DNA of 64,000 nt from Chitinophaga polysaccharea (GTDB taxonomy: Bacteria > Bacteroidota > Bacteroidia > Chitinophagales > Chitinophagaceae): the NCBI RefSeq assembly GCF_007829335.1, contig NZ_VIWO01000001.1:1860001-1924000 (forward strand), in the 5' to 3' direction. Each line of letters starts with the position of its first letter. The stretch's first letter is position 1. The position numbers were made by a program, and so were the translations under genes. This document shows, piece by piece, positions 43,928-54,900 of this stretch. The notes beneath the pieces are model-generated. The model was not told the DNA's origin, made no database searches, and worked only from the letters and a program-made list of their open reading frames with translations.

Positions 43928-44358
43928 TGGAATTTCGTATGAAGAAAATAGCTATGATAGGTGTTGCACTTTGTGCAACACTTTCTTTTTTGTTGGCACA
44001 AACGCCGAAGAAACCTGCTGGTAGCCAGTCGTCGGTTACCCGGGGAAAAAAGGTATATGAGCAGTATTGCCTGACCTGTCACCAGGTGGATGGCAGCGGG
44101 GTACCGCATTTGAATCCTCCGTTGATTAAAACATCGTTTGTACTGGGCGATAAAGGAAAGCTGATACAGGTTATTTTAAAGGGAATGCAAGCGTCTGAGC
44201 CTATTGACGATGAATATTACTCCAATAATATGCCGCCGCATAATTTCCTGAAAGACCAGGAGATTGCCGATGTGCTGACTTATGTGCGGCGTAATTTTGG
44301 TAACAAAGCCAGTGCAGTAACTACTGCCGATGTAAAAACAGCGAGAGCAAAGAACTGA
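43927..44358 (+). CDS. Monoheme c-type cytochrome paired with the dehydrogenase
   Basis: A 143-residue protein with one heme c site, YCLTCH (near residue 56). An N-terminal signal runs from MKKIAMIGVALCATLSFLLAQ, so the ATG at 43939 may be the true start rather than the one at 43927 that overlaps the previous stop (TAATG). The distal ligand Met is probably in NNMPPHNFL near 100. The end ADVLTYVRRNFGNK is the typical class I cytochrome helix. It should accept electrons from the dehydrogenase encoded upstream. Such pairs are common in Bacteroidota for periplasmic sugar oxidation. The C-terminal 20 residues are extra and polar. Confidence 0.9.
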   Translation: MEFRMKKIAMIGVALCATLSFLLAQTPKKPAGSQSSVTRGKKVYEQYCLTCHQVDGSGVPHLNPPLIKTSFVLGDKGKLIQVILKGMQASEPIDDEYYSNNMPPHNFLKDQEIADVLTYVRRNFGNKASAVTTADVKTARAKN

Positions 44359-44433
44359 TCATTATGTATATAACGGCGATATATACACTAAAAAAGCGCT
44401 GTCTCGTATTTTTTCCGGTAAATCTACAAACTG

Positions 44434-45447
44434 ATGACTATGTCTAAAGTTACCGTGACTGAAGGTGCGGCAATTATTGATATCTATAACGATGGATCTG
44501 TTACCTGTTTGAAGATAAGGGAGGCTGCAGCTATCGACTGGTATGATTATGGTGACACCTGTATGAGGTATTACGTCACGTCGCCAAAGGTGGAAGCGAT
44601 AGAAATGGCCACCCGTTTGAATGAAGTATTGATTAGGGGAACGGATGAGGCCATACTGGAAGAAATGAAGCATTTTATGAATAACTTCAGCAATGGGGAA
44701 TATTTTTTGAATATTTATAATAACGACAAGCTTACCTATAACATCGTATCCGACCAGGTATATTCCGGAGCAACTTCGGAAATAAATTATTATCCGGAAG
44801 ATATTGATTTGCTATTTACACAGCCCGGAAAGAAAATTTCTCCTGAAAGGGTAGCCTGGTATGAAGCCATGATTGCGGCGGGAGGTAGGCCCAAAGCGAT
44901 CGTTTTCCAGTTAGACACAGGGGATTACAACGATGGTGCGTTTGTGCTGGATGGACATCATAAATTGCTGGCTTATCACCGTCTTCGCATTAAACCCACG
45001 TTTGTACTGATCTTAAAATATGGAGAGATAACCTCATCCAGCTTATTTTCTGACTACCAGCATTTCCTGTCAGATTATGCCAGGGGGCATATTGTGAGTC
45101 ATCATCCACAGGTATTGACAGGAAACTCACCGCAAGCTTTATTGTATCGTGAAAATTTGCACCGTTATCTTTCTGCTTGTGATGATATGGCGGTACCATT
45201 AATCGAAGTGTTTCAAAAGGTGGCGCAAAGCAAATTACCGGATGAACAACAGTGGTTAGCTGACCTCCTGGAGGTTTTCAGCCATCGAAATTTTGTACGG
45301 GATCCCGTTCGTATTCATTTTCCGATGCTACCAGGTAGCCAATACAGATGGGAGATACGGTATATTAAGCAGGCGGCTGATTTTGAAGTGTGGGTAAGCA
45401 GGGTAACCGGAAAGCCCTGGGAGGAATGGAAGGCAATTACATCGTAA
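44434..45447 (+). CDS. Unknown protein with a ParB-like DGHHKLLAY motif
   Basis: A 337-residue cytoplasmic protein with no signal peptide or membrane segment. I do not recognise the family. The middle section has KAIVFQLDTGDYNDGAFVLDGHHKLLAYHRL (in parts, around residues 150-182). The DGHHKL core resembles the nucleotide-binding GHHR/DGxHR loop of ParB/sulfiredoxin-like domains and DUF1015 proteins. The N-terminal ~110 residues appear beta-rich. The C-terminal third is helical up to VWVSRVTGKPWEEW. It stands alone between the cytochrome gene and a terminator hairpin. Function cannot be stated. Confidence 0.75.
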   Translation: MTMSKVTVTEGAAIIDIYNDGSVTCLKIREAAAIDWYDYGDTCMRYYVTSPKVEAIEMATRLNEVLIRGTDEAILEEMKHFMNNFSNGEYFLNIYNNDKLTYNIVSDQVYSGATSEINYYPEDIDLLFTQPGKKISPERVAWYEAMIAAGGRPKAIVFQLDTGDYNDGAFVLDGHHKLLAYHRLRIKPTFVLILKYGEITSSSLFSDYQHFLSDYARGHIVSHHPQVLTGNSPQALLYRENLHRYLSACDDMAVPLIEVFQKVAQSKLPDEQQWLADLLEVFSHRNFVRDPVRIHFPMLPGSQYRWEIRYIKQAADFEVWVSRVTGKPWEEWKAITS

Positions 45448-45497
45448 CTTCTGATGATGAAGCCATGATGGCCACAAGGAGTGCGTGCAACGTATAA

Positions 45498-45540
45498 GCG
45501 TCGGCGCATAGTTACCGGGCACTATGCACCGACGCCTTTT
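45498..45540. terminator. Terminator hairpin between convergent genes
   Basis: The arms GCGTCGGCGCATAGT (45498-45512) and ACTATGCACCGACGC (45521-45535) pair over 15 positions with one mismatch and an 8-base loop. A T run follows on the plus strand. It sits between the unknown gene and the permease. Confidence 0.85.
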
Positions 45541-45550
45541 GCCGGCGCAG

Positions 45551-47920
45551 CTATTCTGTTTTGAGGCTTTTGGCCGGATCGGCCAATGCAGCTTTTATAG
45601 ACTGGAAGCTGATAGTGAGGAAGGTGAGTACGATCACGGTGATGCCGGCAGTGATAAATACGGCCGGACCTATATGCACGCTATAGGCAAAGCCCTTCAG
45701 CCATTGCTGGGTAGCCCACCAGGCCAGCGGTACGGCAATCAGGATGGCCAGGAGGATCAGGCGCAGGAAATCTTTCGACAGGAGCATCACAATACCGCCA
45801 ACGGTAGCCCCTAATACTTTCCGGATACCTATTTCCTTATTTCTTTTTTGCGCAGTAAAGGCAGCCAATCCAAATAATCCCAGGCAGGATATCAGGATGG
45901 CTAAACCAGCAAAGTAGCGGGACAACAGTGATACCTGGTTTTCTGCGGCATACAGCTTTTCATAGTTTTTATCCAGGAAGGTATATTTAAAGGGAAATCC
46001 GGGGTTGAACTGTTGATATAGTTTCTCTAATGCGGCCATCACCTGCTTTTCTTTTCCGGTTTCAATTTTCATCATAAAACGATAAGTGCCTCCCGGTTCC
46101 AGTTTGAGCAGGAGGGGTTTTACCTTTTCATGAAGCGACTGAAAATTAAAATCTTTTACTACGCCTACAATAGTTACATCGTTGTCCCATAACCTCACTT
46201 GTTTCCCGATGGGATCTTTCAATCCCATAAATTTAATGGCCGCTTCATTGAAGATGATAGCACTGCTGTCGGAGCCGAAGCTGCGGGAGAAGGCCCTTCC
46301 CTCTTTGAGCTGGATGTTGAGCGTTTGCAGCATGTCGTAATCGACCGGAACATATTCAAATTCAGTTCTGTCTTTAAGATTTTTGCCAGGCCAATATACG
46401 CCGGAGGTACCGCTGCTATGGCCGCTGAGTTCATGACCTATGCCTGATGCGCTGGTGATACCGGGAATATTCCTGGCTTCTGCCAGGAAGGCATCTTGTG
46501 TGTGGGTATCTTCCAGCTTGCCTTGTTTGTATATACTGACAATGTGATCTTTATTATAACCGAGGTTCTTGGTTTGTATAAAGCTGATCTGCCGGTAGAT
46601 CACCAGTACGGCCACGATTAATACGATAGACAGGGTAAATTGAAAAACTACCAGCCCTTTGCGGATCAGTAGTTCGCCAATGGAATTGCTGAACTTTCCT
46701 TTCAGGGCAGTTACCGGTTTAAAACCCGATAGCAGGAAGGCTGGGTAACTGCCGGCCACCAGGCCGGTGAACAGGGTGATGCCGATTGCCGATAAAATGA
46801 AATTGGTATTGAGATCTGATAAGGATAGTTGTTTTTGGGTGATGTGATTAAAAGCAGGCAATAAACAGTATACCAGTAATATGGCCAGCAGCAGGGCAGC
46901 GAAGGCCATTAATACCGATTCGCCCAGGTATTGCAGGACGAGGGTACTTCTGCCGGCGCCCAGGGCTTTCTTAACTCCCACCTCTTTGGCCCTGCTGGCC
47001 GCTTTGGCGGTAGAAAGGTTCATGAAGTTGATACAGGCAATAAGGAGAATGAAAATGGCAATAATGGAGAACAAGCGTACATATTCGATGCGGCCTCCTA
47101 CCTGGACGCCATTTTCGAAGCGGCCATACAGGTAGTTGTCGGAATATCGTTGCAGGAATGGCGTGCGATGGGTGATATCCCCATTTGTTTTTTGTTTGAC
47201 AATGCCCGCCAGCTTGGCATTCAGTTTATCTACATGGGTACCGGGTTTCAGTAATGCAAAGGTATGTACGGCGGTATTTCCCCAGTTGTCTTTATTATTC
47301 TGTGCCCACTTCATTGTCATCATGGGTAACAGGAAGTCGAACAGGTCATCGTTATGTTGTTCCGGCAAACGGAAAATACCTGATACGGTATAGAATTTTT
47401 CATGTTGAAATTCCACCGTTTTGCCCACTATATTTTGTGTAGTGCCAAACAGTTTGATAGCAGTGGCTTCGGAGAGTACAATAGCATTGTTGTTGGCCAG
47501 TACCTGGTCGGGATTGCCTGCAATGAGCTGGTATGAAAACAGGTGGAAAAAGTCCTTGCCGGCATATTTTCCATCGCTGGTGATGTTTAGTTCCTTAGAG
47601 GTGGAGAGTACAACGTCATCTATATAAGTAGTTTGGGTGGTATAGGCCACTTCTGGCATTTCTTTGGCGAGAGCTTCGGCCATGGGCATGGGAGAGGACT
47701 TGGCGGTCCATACACCGCTGGCTTGCACACGATTTTCCAGTACCTGGTAGAGTTGTGCATCTTGCTGATTAAATTTGTTCATGCTGAGTTCATCCATCAC
47801 CCAGATATAAATCAGCAGCGCGCAAGCTAACCCGGTGGCCAATCCTACGAGATTCAGGAATGCAAATTTGCGGTCTTTTAACAGGTTACGCCAGGCGGTT
47901 TTAAGATAGGTGACAAACAT
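45551..47920 (-). CDS. MacB/FtsX-type ABC transporter permease
   Basis: A 789-residue permease of the Bacteroidota orphan type with two halves. Each has a MacB periplasmic core domain and an FtsX membrane block. The N-terminus is MFVTYLKTAWRNLLKDRKFAFLNLVGLATGLACALL (quoted in parts). The first membrane block contains IIAIFILLIACINFMNLSTAKAASRAKEVGVKKALGAGR, and the last contains AAFTAQKRNKEIGIRKVLGATVGGIVMLLSKDF. About eight membrane segments are expected. No ATPase gene is adjacent, so it must pair with a distant ATPase or act as a mechanotransmitter. Proteins of this type occur in many copies in Chitinophaga-like genomes. Substrate unknown. Confidence 0.93.
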   Translation of the reverse strand: MFVTYLKTAWRNLLKDRKFAFLNLVGLATGLACALLIYIWVMDELSMNKFNQQDAQLYQVLENRVQASGVWTAKSSPMPMAEALAKEMPEVAYTTQTTYIDDVVLSTSKELNITSDGKYAGKDFFHLFSYQLIAGNPDQVLANNNAIVLSEATAIKLFGTTQNIVGKTVEFQHEKFYTVSGIFRLPEQHNDDLFDFLLPMMTMKWAQNNKDNWGNTAVHTFALLKPGTHVDKLNAKLAGIVKQKTNGDITHRTPFLQRYSDNYLYGRFENGVQVGGRIEYVRLFSIIAIFILLIACINFMNLSTAKAASRAKEVGVKKALGAGRSTLVLQYLGESVLMAFAALLLAILLVYCLLPAFNHITQKQLSLSDLNTNFILSAIGITLFTGLVAGSYPAFLLSGFKPVTALKGKFSNSIGELLIRKGLVVFQFTLSIVLIVAVLVIYRQISFIQTKNLGYNKDHIVSIYKQGKLEDTHTQDAFLAEARNIPGITSASGIGHELSGHSSGTSGVYWPGKNLKDRTEFEYVPVDYDMLQTLNIQLKEGRAFSRSFGSDSSAIIFNEAAIKFMGLKDPIGKQVRLWDNDVTIVGVVKDFNFQSLHEKVKPLLLKLEPGGTYRFMMKIETGKEKQVMAALEKLYQQFNPGFPFKYTFLDKNYEKLYAAENQVSLLSRYFAGLAILISCLGLFGLAAFTAQKRNKEIGIRKVLGATVGGIVMLLSKDFLRLILLAILIAVPLAWWATQQWLKGFAYSVHIGPAVFITAGITVIVLTFLTISFQSIKAALADPAKSLKTE

Positions 47921-48224
47921 AGCTCGGAAATTTGCTTTTTGCGGACAAAGGAAGTGCCATGGAATTATATGTTGTCCACGACGAATATACGTATTTGTAT
48001 TATTTTAATTTGTTCGGTTTTGAAACAGGAAATGTCCGGATATAGCGGTACATGGTAAGAATGGAAAGGATTGTTTCAGTTGACCAGATGATGGGATTCC
48101 CGTACTGGCAGGGCGTTATCTTATTCCGTCCCCTTGTTTCGTTATTTTTTATTCGGTATGGAATCCTTATTTTAGTTGATACGCCGCCAGATTGAGATTT
48201 TGTGACCCTGTATAAAACCATATC
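47921..48224. promoter_or_regulatory. Divergent gap between permease and first VgrG gene
   Basis: This 304-nt gap holds the promoters of both genes. A short minus-strand frame (48000-48221) crosses it without recognisable features. No perfect TAnnTTTG element was seen; TTCCTTTG near 47970 on the minus strand is a weak candidate for the permease. Confidence 0.4.
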
Positions 48225-51200
48225 ATGTCACTGTATACCCAAACTTTTTTCCGGATTGAAGATGTTCAATTTCACTCGTTTTATTCACTTCGGCTAGAGC
48301 AGAGCATTATGCAGCCTCACCGGCTTGAAATAACGATGGGAAAGGAATGGATAGCGCATTACCATTTTGATTCTACCCAACAGTTGGTGGGCAAGGAAAT
48401 CACCTTATCGATTGGTGGTATAGCCGAAACCGGATCGACCGATATGCTGTCATTTAATGGTATTATTACCAAAGTACATATAGGCAAAGGTATAGCAGGC
48501 GAGCATGGGTATTGCCGTATCATCGCCCATAGCCCAGATTTCCTGCTGGAAGATGATAAGCACACAACTACTTTTACGTTACAGTCATTGGACAATATTA
48601 TTGCCACCTGCCTGAAACGTTTACAGCCCTATGGAGGGACATCCCTTATCCAATCGCGGGATAACCCGGTATTGAAATATATTGTGCAATACAAGGAAAC
48701 TACCGGGCAATTTGTGAAGCGCATGGCAGCCAGGTTTGGTGAATGGTATTTTTATAACGGTCAACAACTCATTTTCGGGCAATATACACCCGGGAAAACA
48801 ATACTGGTTCACCGGCATAACCTGGTAGATTTTAATATTTCCTTACAGACAACGGCCGGCAATTCCAGTTTACAACATTATGCCTATACCCCCGGACAGA
48901 TGTTGGCATCCAATGCCGGCGCAGTACCGTTGTCGAACGGCAACAGCTATACGACTCATGTAAAAAACATAAGTAATGAGCTTTATCGTCATTCCGCATT
49001 GTACAAAATGAATTACGGGTTTACGGAGAGCACGCAGGCGGAACTGGACAAAATAGCAGCAGTGCAGCACCAGGGCCAGTTGTCGCAAATGGTGGTATTA
49101 CGGGGTTGCAGCAAAGTTCCTTTTCTGCGTATAGGCGATAGGGTGAGTATACAGGAGCAGCTGCCTGCTGCCACCTCACATGGTGATTTTATTATTACTT
49201 CCCTTTCGCACACCTGCACAGCGCATGGGATGTATAGCAACCAGTTTGAAGCAATTCCGGCAGATCTGGCAGGACCGGCTACCGACATACACAATTACCC
49301 GCGATGTGAGTCACAAAGTGCGGTGGTAACAGACAATAATGATCCGGAAAATCTGGGCCGGGTAAAGGTCAGGTTCCGCTGGCAACAACAAGGGAGCACA
49401 CCCTGGTTAAGGATTATTACTCCGCATGCCGGTACAGGTAAAGGAATATACCTGGTGCCTGAAATCAATGAAGAAGTATGGGTGGGATTTGAAGACGGGC
49501 ACCCTGAGAATCCTTATGTGCTGGGTGCTGTCTGGAATGGTACGGCGCATTCGACTTTCGGTAGTCAGCGGAATAATATCAAAGCACTTAAAACCCGCGG
49601 CGGACACCTTATTAGACTCGACGATACAGATGGCCAGGAAAGTATTACCATCACCGATAAAAATGGAAATATCATTTTCCTGGATACACCGGCCAAAAGC
49701 ATCATGATTACGGCAGCCGAAGCCATAGATTGGTCGGCCCGTAACATAACCTTTCACATCGCCAATGCGCTTACACTTAATGCGGGCAACCAGCTTTTGA
49801 TGAATACTGGTACACGCATGTTGGTGTATTCGCCTCTATTCCAGCAAACGGTACCCGGGTTTATGCACTTATTTAGCGAAAAGACGCTGCTACAATCCAG
49901 AGATGAGATCCGGGTAGAATCGCCGGAAATTTATGCGGCGGGCAAGGAGAAAATGTTCCTGTATTCAGCGCAACAAACGGTGCTCAATTCACAGGGAACT
50001 AACTTTATCAAAGGAGCTACGGCGAGTAAGCACACGAATAGCCCGGATTCTTATCAGGCGGCAGATGATGAACTGATGGTAGCCTGTGTGGTGCAATTCA
50101 GGCCGCAGAACAACTGGAAAGGAGAATATGGGTTTGACTGGTTCCGGCAGAATGATACCAGTATTTCCGGTGATGTGGATTATGAAGATATTGTTGGTAA
50201 GTATTATACTAGTGCCGCGTATACAGATATTGTGACGGACCGTAATGCCTGGAGTAAATTTTTTAGAAAAGAAGCTGCCGATCTAGAGCAACTCAAACTG
50301 TTATATACGCCTTTTCATTATGCTTTGAAGAAAGACAAGGATAACCGCGCAGTAGCATTGCGCTACTATGCGCCATGGATGGCGCTTTTGCCATCCGGGC
50401 AGCCAGGTGCAGCTGAAGTGGAGCTGAAGCTGTTGATCGATTATCAGGATAAGCCCGCCAAAATAGAATTTGAATTTAATGAAGCACATTTGTCCCTCGA
50501 CAAAAAAACAATAACAGATATTCACAAGAAAGACACCCTTAAAGTTTCCTGCAGGATGGCATTCCCCAGGGATGAGGAGATAAATGTGTTTGCCTACGCT
50601 AAACCTGATGACACCAGGGATAAACGTAAATTGGTTGGAAAGCTGCAAGTGGTTGGCAGCGGAAAAACGAGGCAGGTAAACGTGGTGATTGTTAGGGTAT
50701 TAACCAGGGTACGGAGGGCAGTAAAACAAGGGGTACCCATCAGGGGAGGCCTGGATGATTTTCAGCGTAGCCTTCGGCAAGCGCTGATTCAATTGAATAT
50801 TACTGACCAGGCCAATGATGCCAACGGCGTGCCGGCAGTGATTACCCTTGATGTAATGGAACCAGGGCTGAACTTTGCGGCAAATTATGCGCCTAATGGC
50901 AATTATTTGCGGCCTGTACGGGCTGACCTGGGACAGTTTCTGAACAGACAATTTGATCAAAGCAGGTACGGACCTTTATTTCCAGATCATTACCGACTTT
51001 TTTTCCTGGGAGATAGTGCTACCGAAAATACCGCCGATGCCGGCGGGAATCAGCAAACCAGGAGTAAACAGGGATTTTCTCAACTGAATGTAAAATGGGG
51101 CGTTTTTTTTGCTACGCATGATAAGCCCACTATTGCACACGAAATGTTGCATGCGCTTGGGTTGCCACACTCTTTCGACAGCCAGGCACGGTTTTGTTAT

Positions 51201-51332
51201 GAAGCACAAAAAACAGAGAATATACTTGATTATTCCAACTGGAATGTGGATATTGACGGCAACCCTCACACGCCCATTACCCGTATCAGCACCTGGTACT
51301 GGCAGTGGCAAGTATTGAACAATCAAATCTGA
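48225..51332 (+). CDS. VgrG spike protein with C-terminal metzincin-like metallopeptidase
   Basis: A 1035-residue 'evolved' VgrG. Residues about 1-340 are the gp27-like hub (ETTGQFVKRMAARFGEWYFYNGQQLIF near 163). The gp5 OB fold lies at about 360-440 (ESQSAVVTDNNDPENLGRVKVRFRWQ; EEVWVGFEDGHPENPYVLGAVWNG, quoted in parts). A beta-helix spike follows to about 590. The extra 440 residues contain a beta-rich Ig-like section (about 720-815) and a metallopeptidase domain whose motif HEMLHALGLPH gives His972, Glu973, His976 and His982. This is the HExxHxxGxxH zinc site of metzincins. The downstream Met-turn position reads NILDYS, with Leu in place of Met. The spike would be injected into target cells by a contractile machine. 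A lipoprotein gene follows after 3 bases. Confidence 0.92.
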   Translation: MSLYTQTFFRIEDVQFHSFYSLRLEQSIMQPHRLEITMGKEWIAHYHFDSTQQLVGKEITLSIGGIAETGSTDMLSFNGIITKVHIGKGIAGEHGYCRIIAHSPDFLLEDDKHTTTFTLQSLDNIIATCLKRLQPYGGTSLIQSRDNPVLKYIVQYKETTGQFVKRMAARFGEWYFYNGQQLIFGQYTPGKTILVHRHNLVDFNISLQTTAGNSSLQHYAYTPGQMLASNAGAVPLSNGNSYTTHVKNISNELYRHSALYKMNYGFTESTQAELDKIAAVQHQGQLSQMVVLRGCSKVPFLRIGDRVSIQEQLPAATSHGDFIITSLSHTCTAHGMYSNQFEAIPADLAGPATDIHNYPRCESQSAVVTDNNDPENLGRVKVRFRWQQQGSTPWLRIITPHAGTGKGIYLVPEINEEVWVGFEDGHPENPYVLGAVWNGTAHSTFGSQRNNIKALKTRGGHLIRLDDTDGQESITITDKNGNIIFLDTPAKSIMITAAEAIDWSARNITFHIANALTLNAGNQLLMNTGTRMLVYSPLFQQTVPGFMHLFSEKTLLQSRDEIRVESPEIYAAGKEKMFLYSAQQTVLNSQGTNFIKGATASKHTNSPDSYQAADDELMVACVVQFRPQNNWKGEYGFDWFRQNDTSISGDVDYEDIVGKYYTSAAYTDIVTDRNAWSKFFRKEAADLEQLKLLYTPFHYALKKDKDNRAVALRYYAPWMALLPSGQPGAAEVELKLLIDYQDKPAKIEFEFNEAHLSLDKKTITDIHKKDTLKVSCRMAFPRDEEINVFAYAKPDDTRDKRKLVGKLQVVGSGKTRQVNVVIVRVLTRVRRAVKQGVPIRGGLDDFQRSLRQALIQLNITDQANDANGVPAVITLDVMEPGLNFAANYAPNGNYLRPVRADLGQFLNRQFDQSRYGPLFPDHYRLFFLGDSATENTADAGGNQQTRSKQGFSQLNVKWGVFFATHDKPTIAHEMLHALGLPHSFDSQARFCYEAQKTENILDYSNWNVDIDGNPHTPITRISTWYWQWQVLNNQI

Positions 51333-51335
51333 TGC

Positions 51336-51956
51336 ATGAGAAAAATATGTTTCCTCTATATTATTATCAGTATTACTGCCTGCAAATCGACCAGGCTTGT
51401 ATCGCAAAATCCATTGCATATGATCACCAGAGAATTTGAGCAATTTGATATCGCAAAATACCAGGTGCAGCAGCATAATGAGTCCCATGTTACTTTGCCC
51501 GACGGCACCTCCATTGTTCAATCGGGCAACCGGGAAACCGGGTTTATTGTCAATACTACTCCACCCAAACCGTCTTTTTTTGTTGTTTATAAATACTATT
51601 ACGGCAATGGCAATATCCGGGAGAAGGCTGTGGTTTTAGGAGAAGATACTTATGTTGGTAAATCATACCAGTTTGATGAGCAGGGTAAACTGACGAAAGA
51701 AACCAATGAAGACGCAGCTTTTGGAAAATTCAGCTATAACGATGTTTTGCACTATCTCCATCAACAAAAAATGATCAATATACATACCGGGGAAAACAGG
51801 GAAAAGCTGCACCTGAAGTTTAATAATATTGATGGGAAGAAAACATGGGAGGCTGATATTGAGATCAATGGATTTAATAATCTCTATGTGCTGGATGGAG
51901 AAACAGGTAAAGTGCTGAAGAAAGCGAATCATATTCCTATCCGGATCGTTGAATAA
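51336..51956 (+). CDS. Lipoprotein, candidate immunity protein of the first VgrG peptidase
   Basis: A 206-residue protein with a lipoprotein signal (MRKICFLYIIISITAC, Cys16). The mature part includes FVVYKYYYGNGNIREKAVVLG near 90, YQFDEQGKLTKETNEDAAFGKFSYNDVLHYL near 110-140 (in pieces) and a final strand LYVLDGETGKVLKK. It is clearly homologous to the lipoprotein encoded at 55158, which follows the second VgrG gene, with the same order of conserved blocks. The gene starts 3 bases after the VgrG stop. The position directly behind a toxin-bearing spike gene and the envelope location fit an immunity protein against a peptidase delivered to the periplasm. No experiment supports this, and a chaperone or adaptor role is possible. 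Confidence 0.8.
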   Translation: MRKICFLYIIISITACKSTRLVSQNPLHMITREFEQFDIAKYQVQQHNESHVTLPDGTSIVQSGNRETGFIVNTTPPKPSFFVVYKYYYGNGNIREKAVVLGEDTYVGKSYQFDEQGKLTKETNEDAAFGKFSYNDVLHYLHQQKMINIHTGENREKLHLKFNNIDGKKTWEADIEINGFNNLYVLDGETGKVLKKANHIPIRIVE

Positions 51957-51998
51957 CGTTGCCGGTCATACGATTGTTATACCCAATAAAATTAATCC

Positions 51999-54900
51999 AT
52001 GTCATTGTACGTACACACTACTTTCAGTATAGGAGATCATCAGTTTTCTGCTTTTCACTCGCTTACCCTAACCCAAACTATACAGGGGCATCATTGCCTG
52101 GAGATATTGATCGGATATGACTGGCTCGAAAAGCTGGGTGATAGCCTGTTTTCTGCGGGCAGGAATTTCCTGGGTAAAGAAATCAGCCTGACTATTACCA
52201 GTGTGGAGGCAGCAGGTAACTATAGCCCTTTACAGTTTAAGGGAATAGTTACCAGTATCCATACGGGCAAGGAAAGCGATGGTACGCATGGCTTTTGCGT
52301 AATAAAGGCAAATAGCCCAGATATACTGTTGGAAGATAATCCCCATATTGCCTGCTTTGAAAGACAATCCTTGCAAAATATTGTCGCACAATGTCTGAAA
52401 GGTTGCCAGCCATATACCGGCCAGCCGGCTGTAAAACCGGTTACCACCGTTCCCCTGAAGTATACGGTACAATACAAAGAAACCACCCAGCAGTTTATTA
52501 AACGCCTGGCGGCCCGGCACGGGGAGTGGTATTTTTATAATGGTCAGCAGCTCATTTTTGGAAAGTATAAAGGAAAAGAAATGAGCCTGACGCATCAGGT
52601 CGACCTGGTGGATTTTGATATTTCCATGCAGGTACAGGCGGGGAATACCCGCTTAAATGGCTACGAGTACAGGCAGGATCAAGTCATTGACCAAACGGCG
52701 GATGCAGTGCCGGCGCCCGGCCTGAATGGCCCTGCTGCCTATCTGAAATCGGTGAGCAGTAAATTATACCGGCATACTTCTCTGTATAAAATGAACTACG
52801 GGTTTAGCGGTAATGCAAAGTCTGAGTTAGATACCTTTACCAGCCTGCATCAACAGGGGCAGCTTTCCCGGATGATGTTGCTGACAGCTACCAGTAAAAG
52901 TACGGCACTGCGTATAGGTGACATCGTGCAGATTAACGAACAGTTTCCCACATTCGTCAGCCATGGCAAATATGTGATCACTTATTTGAAGCATACCTGC
53001 ACAGGTAGCGGACATTACACTAATACGCTGGAAGGCATACCGGTGGATATTGCCAGTCCGGTGATCAACATCCATGATTTTCCGCGTTGCGAGCCGCAAA
53101 GTGCTATTGTGACTGATAACCGTGACCCTAAGGGGCTTGGCCGTATCCGGGTACGATTTCGCTGGCAGGAGCAGGGGAGTAGTCCCTGGTTACGAACACT
53201 CACGCCTTACGGTGGGAAAGACAAGGGCTTCTATTTTATTCCCGAAGTGTACGAAGAAGTATGGGTGGATTTTGAAGATGGGAATCCTGAGGCGCCCTTT
53301 GTGGTAGGCGCTGCCTGGAATGGAAAGGCGGCAGCCGGGTTCGGGGATGTCCAGAATAATATCAAAGCTATCAAAACGCGATCTGGGCACGAAATCCGCC
53401 TTAATGATAGTGATGGTCAGGAAAGCATTACCATCAGTGATAAGGGAGGTAATATCATTCACATGGATACGCAGGGAACAAAAATTTCACTCTCTGCACC
53501 GGAAGAAATAATAGTCAGCTCCCGGAATGTGACCATGAATGCCGGCGATACCTTAGCTATGAATGTCGGTAACCAGCTGAACATAGACGTATTACAGAAG
53601 ATGATGGTCAACACACCCATCCTATACCAGATGGTATCCGAGTACATGCATTTATTCAGCGGCAAAGCCTTAATTAACGCCGAAAGTGAAATAAAAATAG
53701 AATCCCGCGAAATTTTTGCCGCAGGCAAGGACAAAATCTTTATCCACTCCGATGAGAATGTAACAGTTAATTCCAAGGGCACGGCGGAAATGAAAGGTGC
53801 GAAGGGTAATAAGCACAGTAATACGGCCGATAAGTATAAAGTGACGGAGATAAAGCTGGATGCACAATGTATTGTTCACTTCAGGCCAGAGACCAGCTGG
53901 GCAGGCGATTACGGGTTCGATTGGATGCGGGTGGCGGATAGTGGTTTGTCTCATGGCGATGATGCTGCCAACACCTACGAGAAGATATGCGGTAAACGAG
54001 CTACGTCTTTTCCCGATCCGGCAGAATATGAGAAACTAAAGGGGGTGTATGGGAATCCTACACATGTTATTGTGTCTAAGCCTAAGCTGGATGCCACCGG
54101 GAAGCCGCAGACAGATCCGGTTACTAAAAAGAAGCTATACCATGAGTATTATGTTCCGTGGTTATGTTTATTTCCAAAACAGGTGACCAAAATGGTATCT
54201 CCCGGAAAAGGTAAACCTCCGGTAGCACAAAAAACGGCGACTAGCTTTAGCAATACCAGTGCCGAAGTATCTATGCAGGTGACCGTAGATGTGGAACCGG
54301 AAAAACTGGAGATTAAATACGATAAAAGCCTTTTTAAACTGGATAAAGAGGAAATTACAGCCAAATCAGTAACCAGTGGTACGCCGCGCAAAGTATCGCT
54401 GAAGGTTGAGTGTTTATCCGCTTTCAAGAAAGATCAAAGTATTGAGATATTGGCGCATAGCAAAAAGGCGGATGGCACCATCGAGAAAAAGCTGGCGGGA
54501 AAGTTGAGATTGTTGGCTAATCATCAGCGCTACAAAGTGAAGATAGCGATCGTACAGGTAACTACTAAAATAGGCGCAGTCCTAAAGGTAGCCAGCCCTC
54601 CGGGAAGAGAAGATGAGCTGAGGAAATACCTGCGACAGGCACTGGTAGAGCCTTCCTTCGAGACGCTAACGCTCGACTTATCGGCAGATGCCGCCTTTAA
54701 CAGTAATCATTCCAATGGTGCTATTATTACGGATGGCGCCAGCGATGCAATCCAGGATCATATGAATAATGCGTTGTATGCACTTTATAATAAGGGAGGG
54801 AAAGACTATACGAAGCACTACAAAATATATTTTATCAATGAAAGAGCGACTTCTTCTGCGGGCGCCGGTGGCTCACTGTATGGAAGATCTTATGGTATAC

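Noticed and set aside
48000..48221. Minus-strand 73-codon frame before the first VgrG gene
   Set aside because: It lies wholly in a divergent promoter gap and has no recognisable features.
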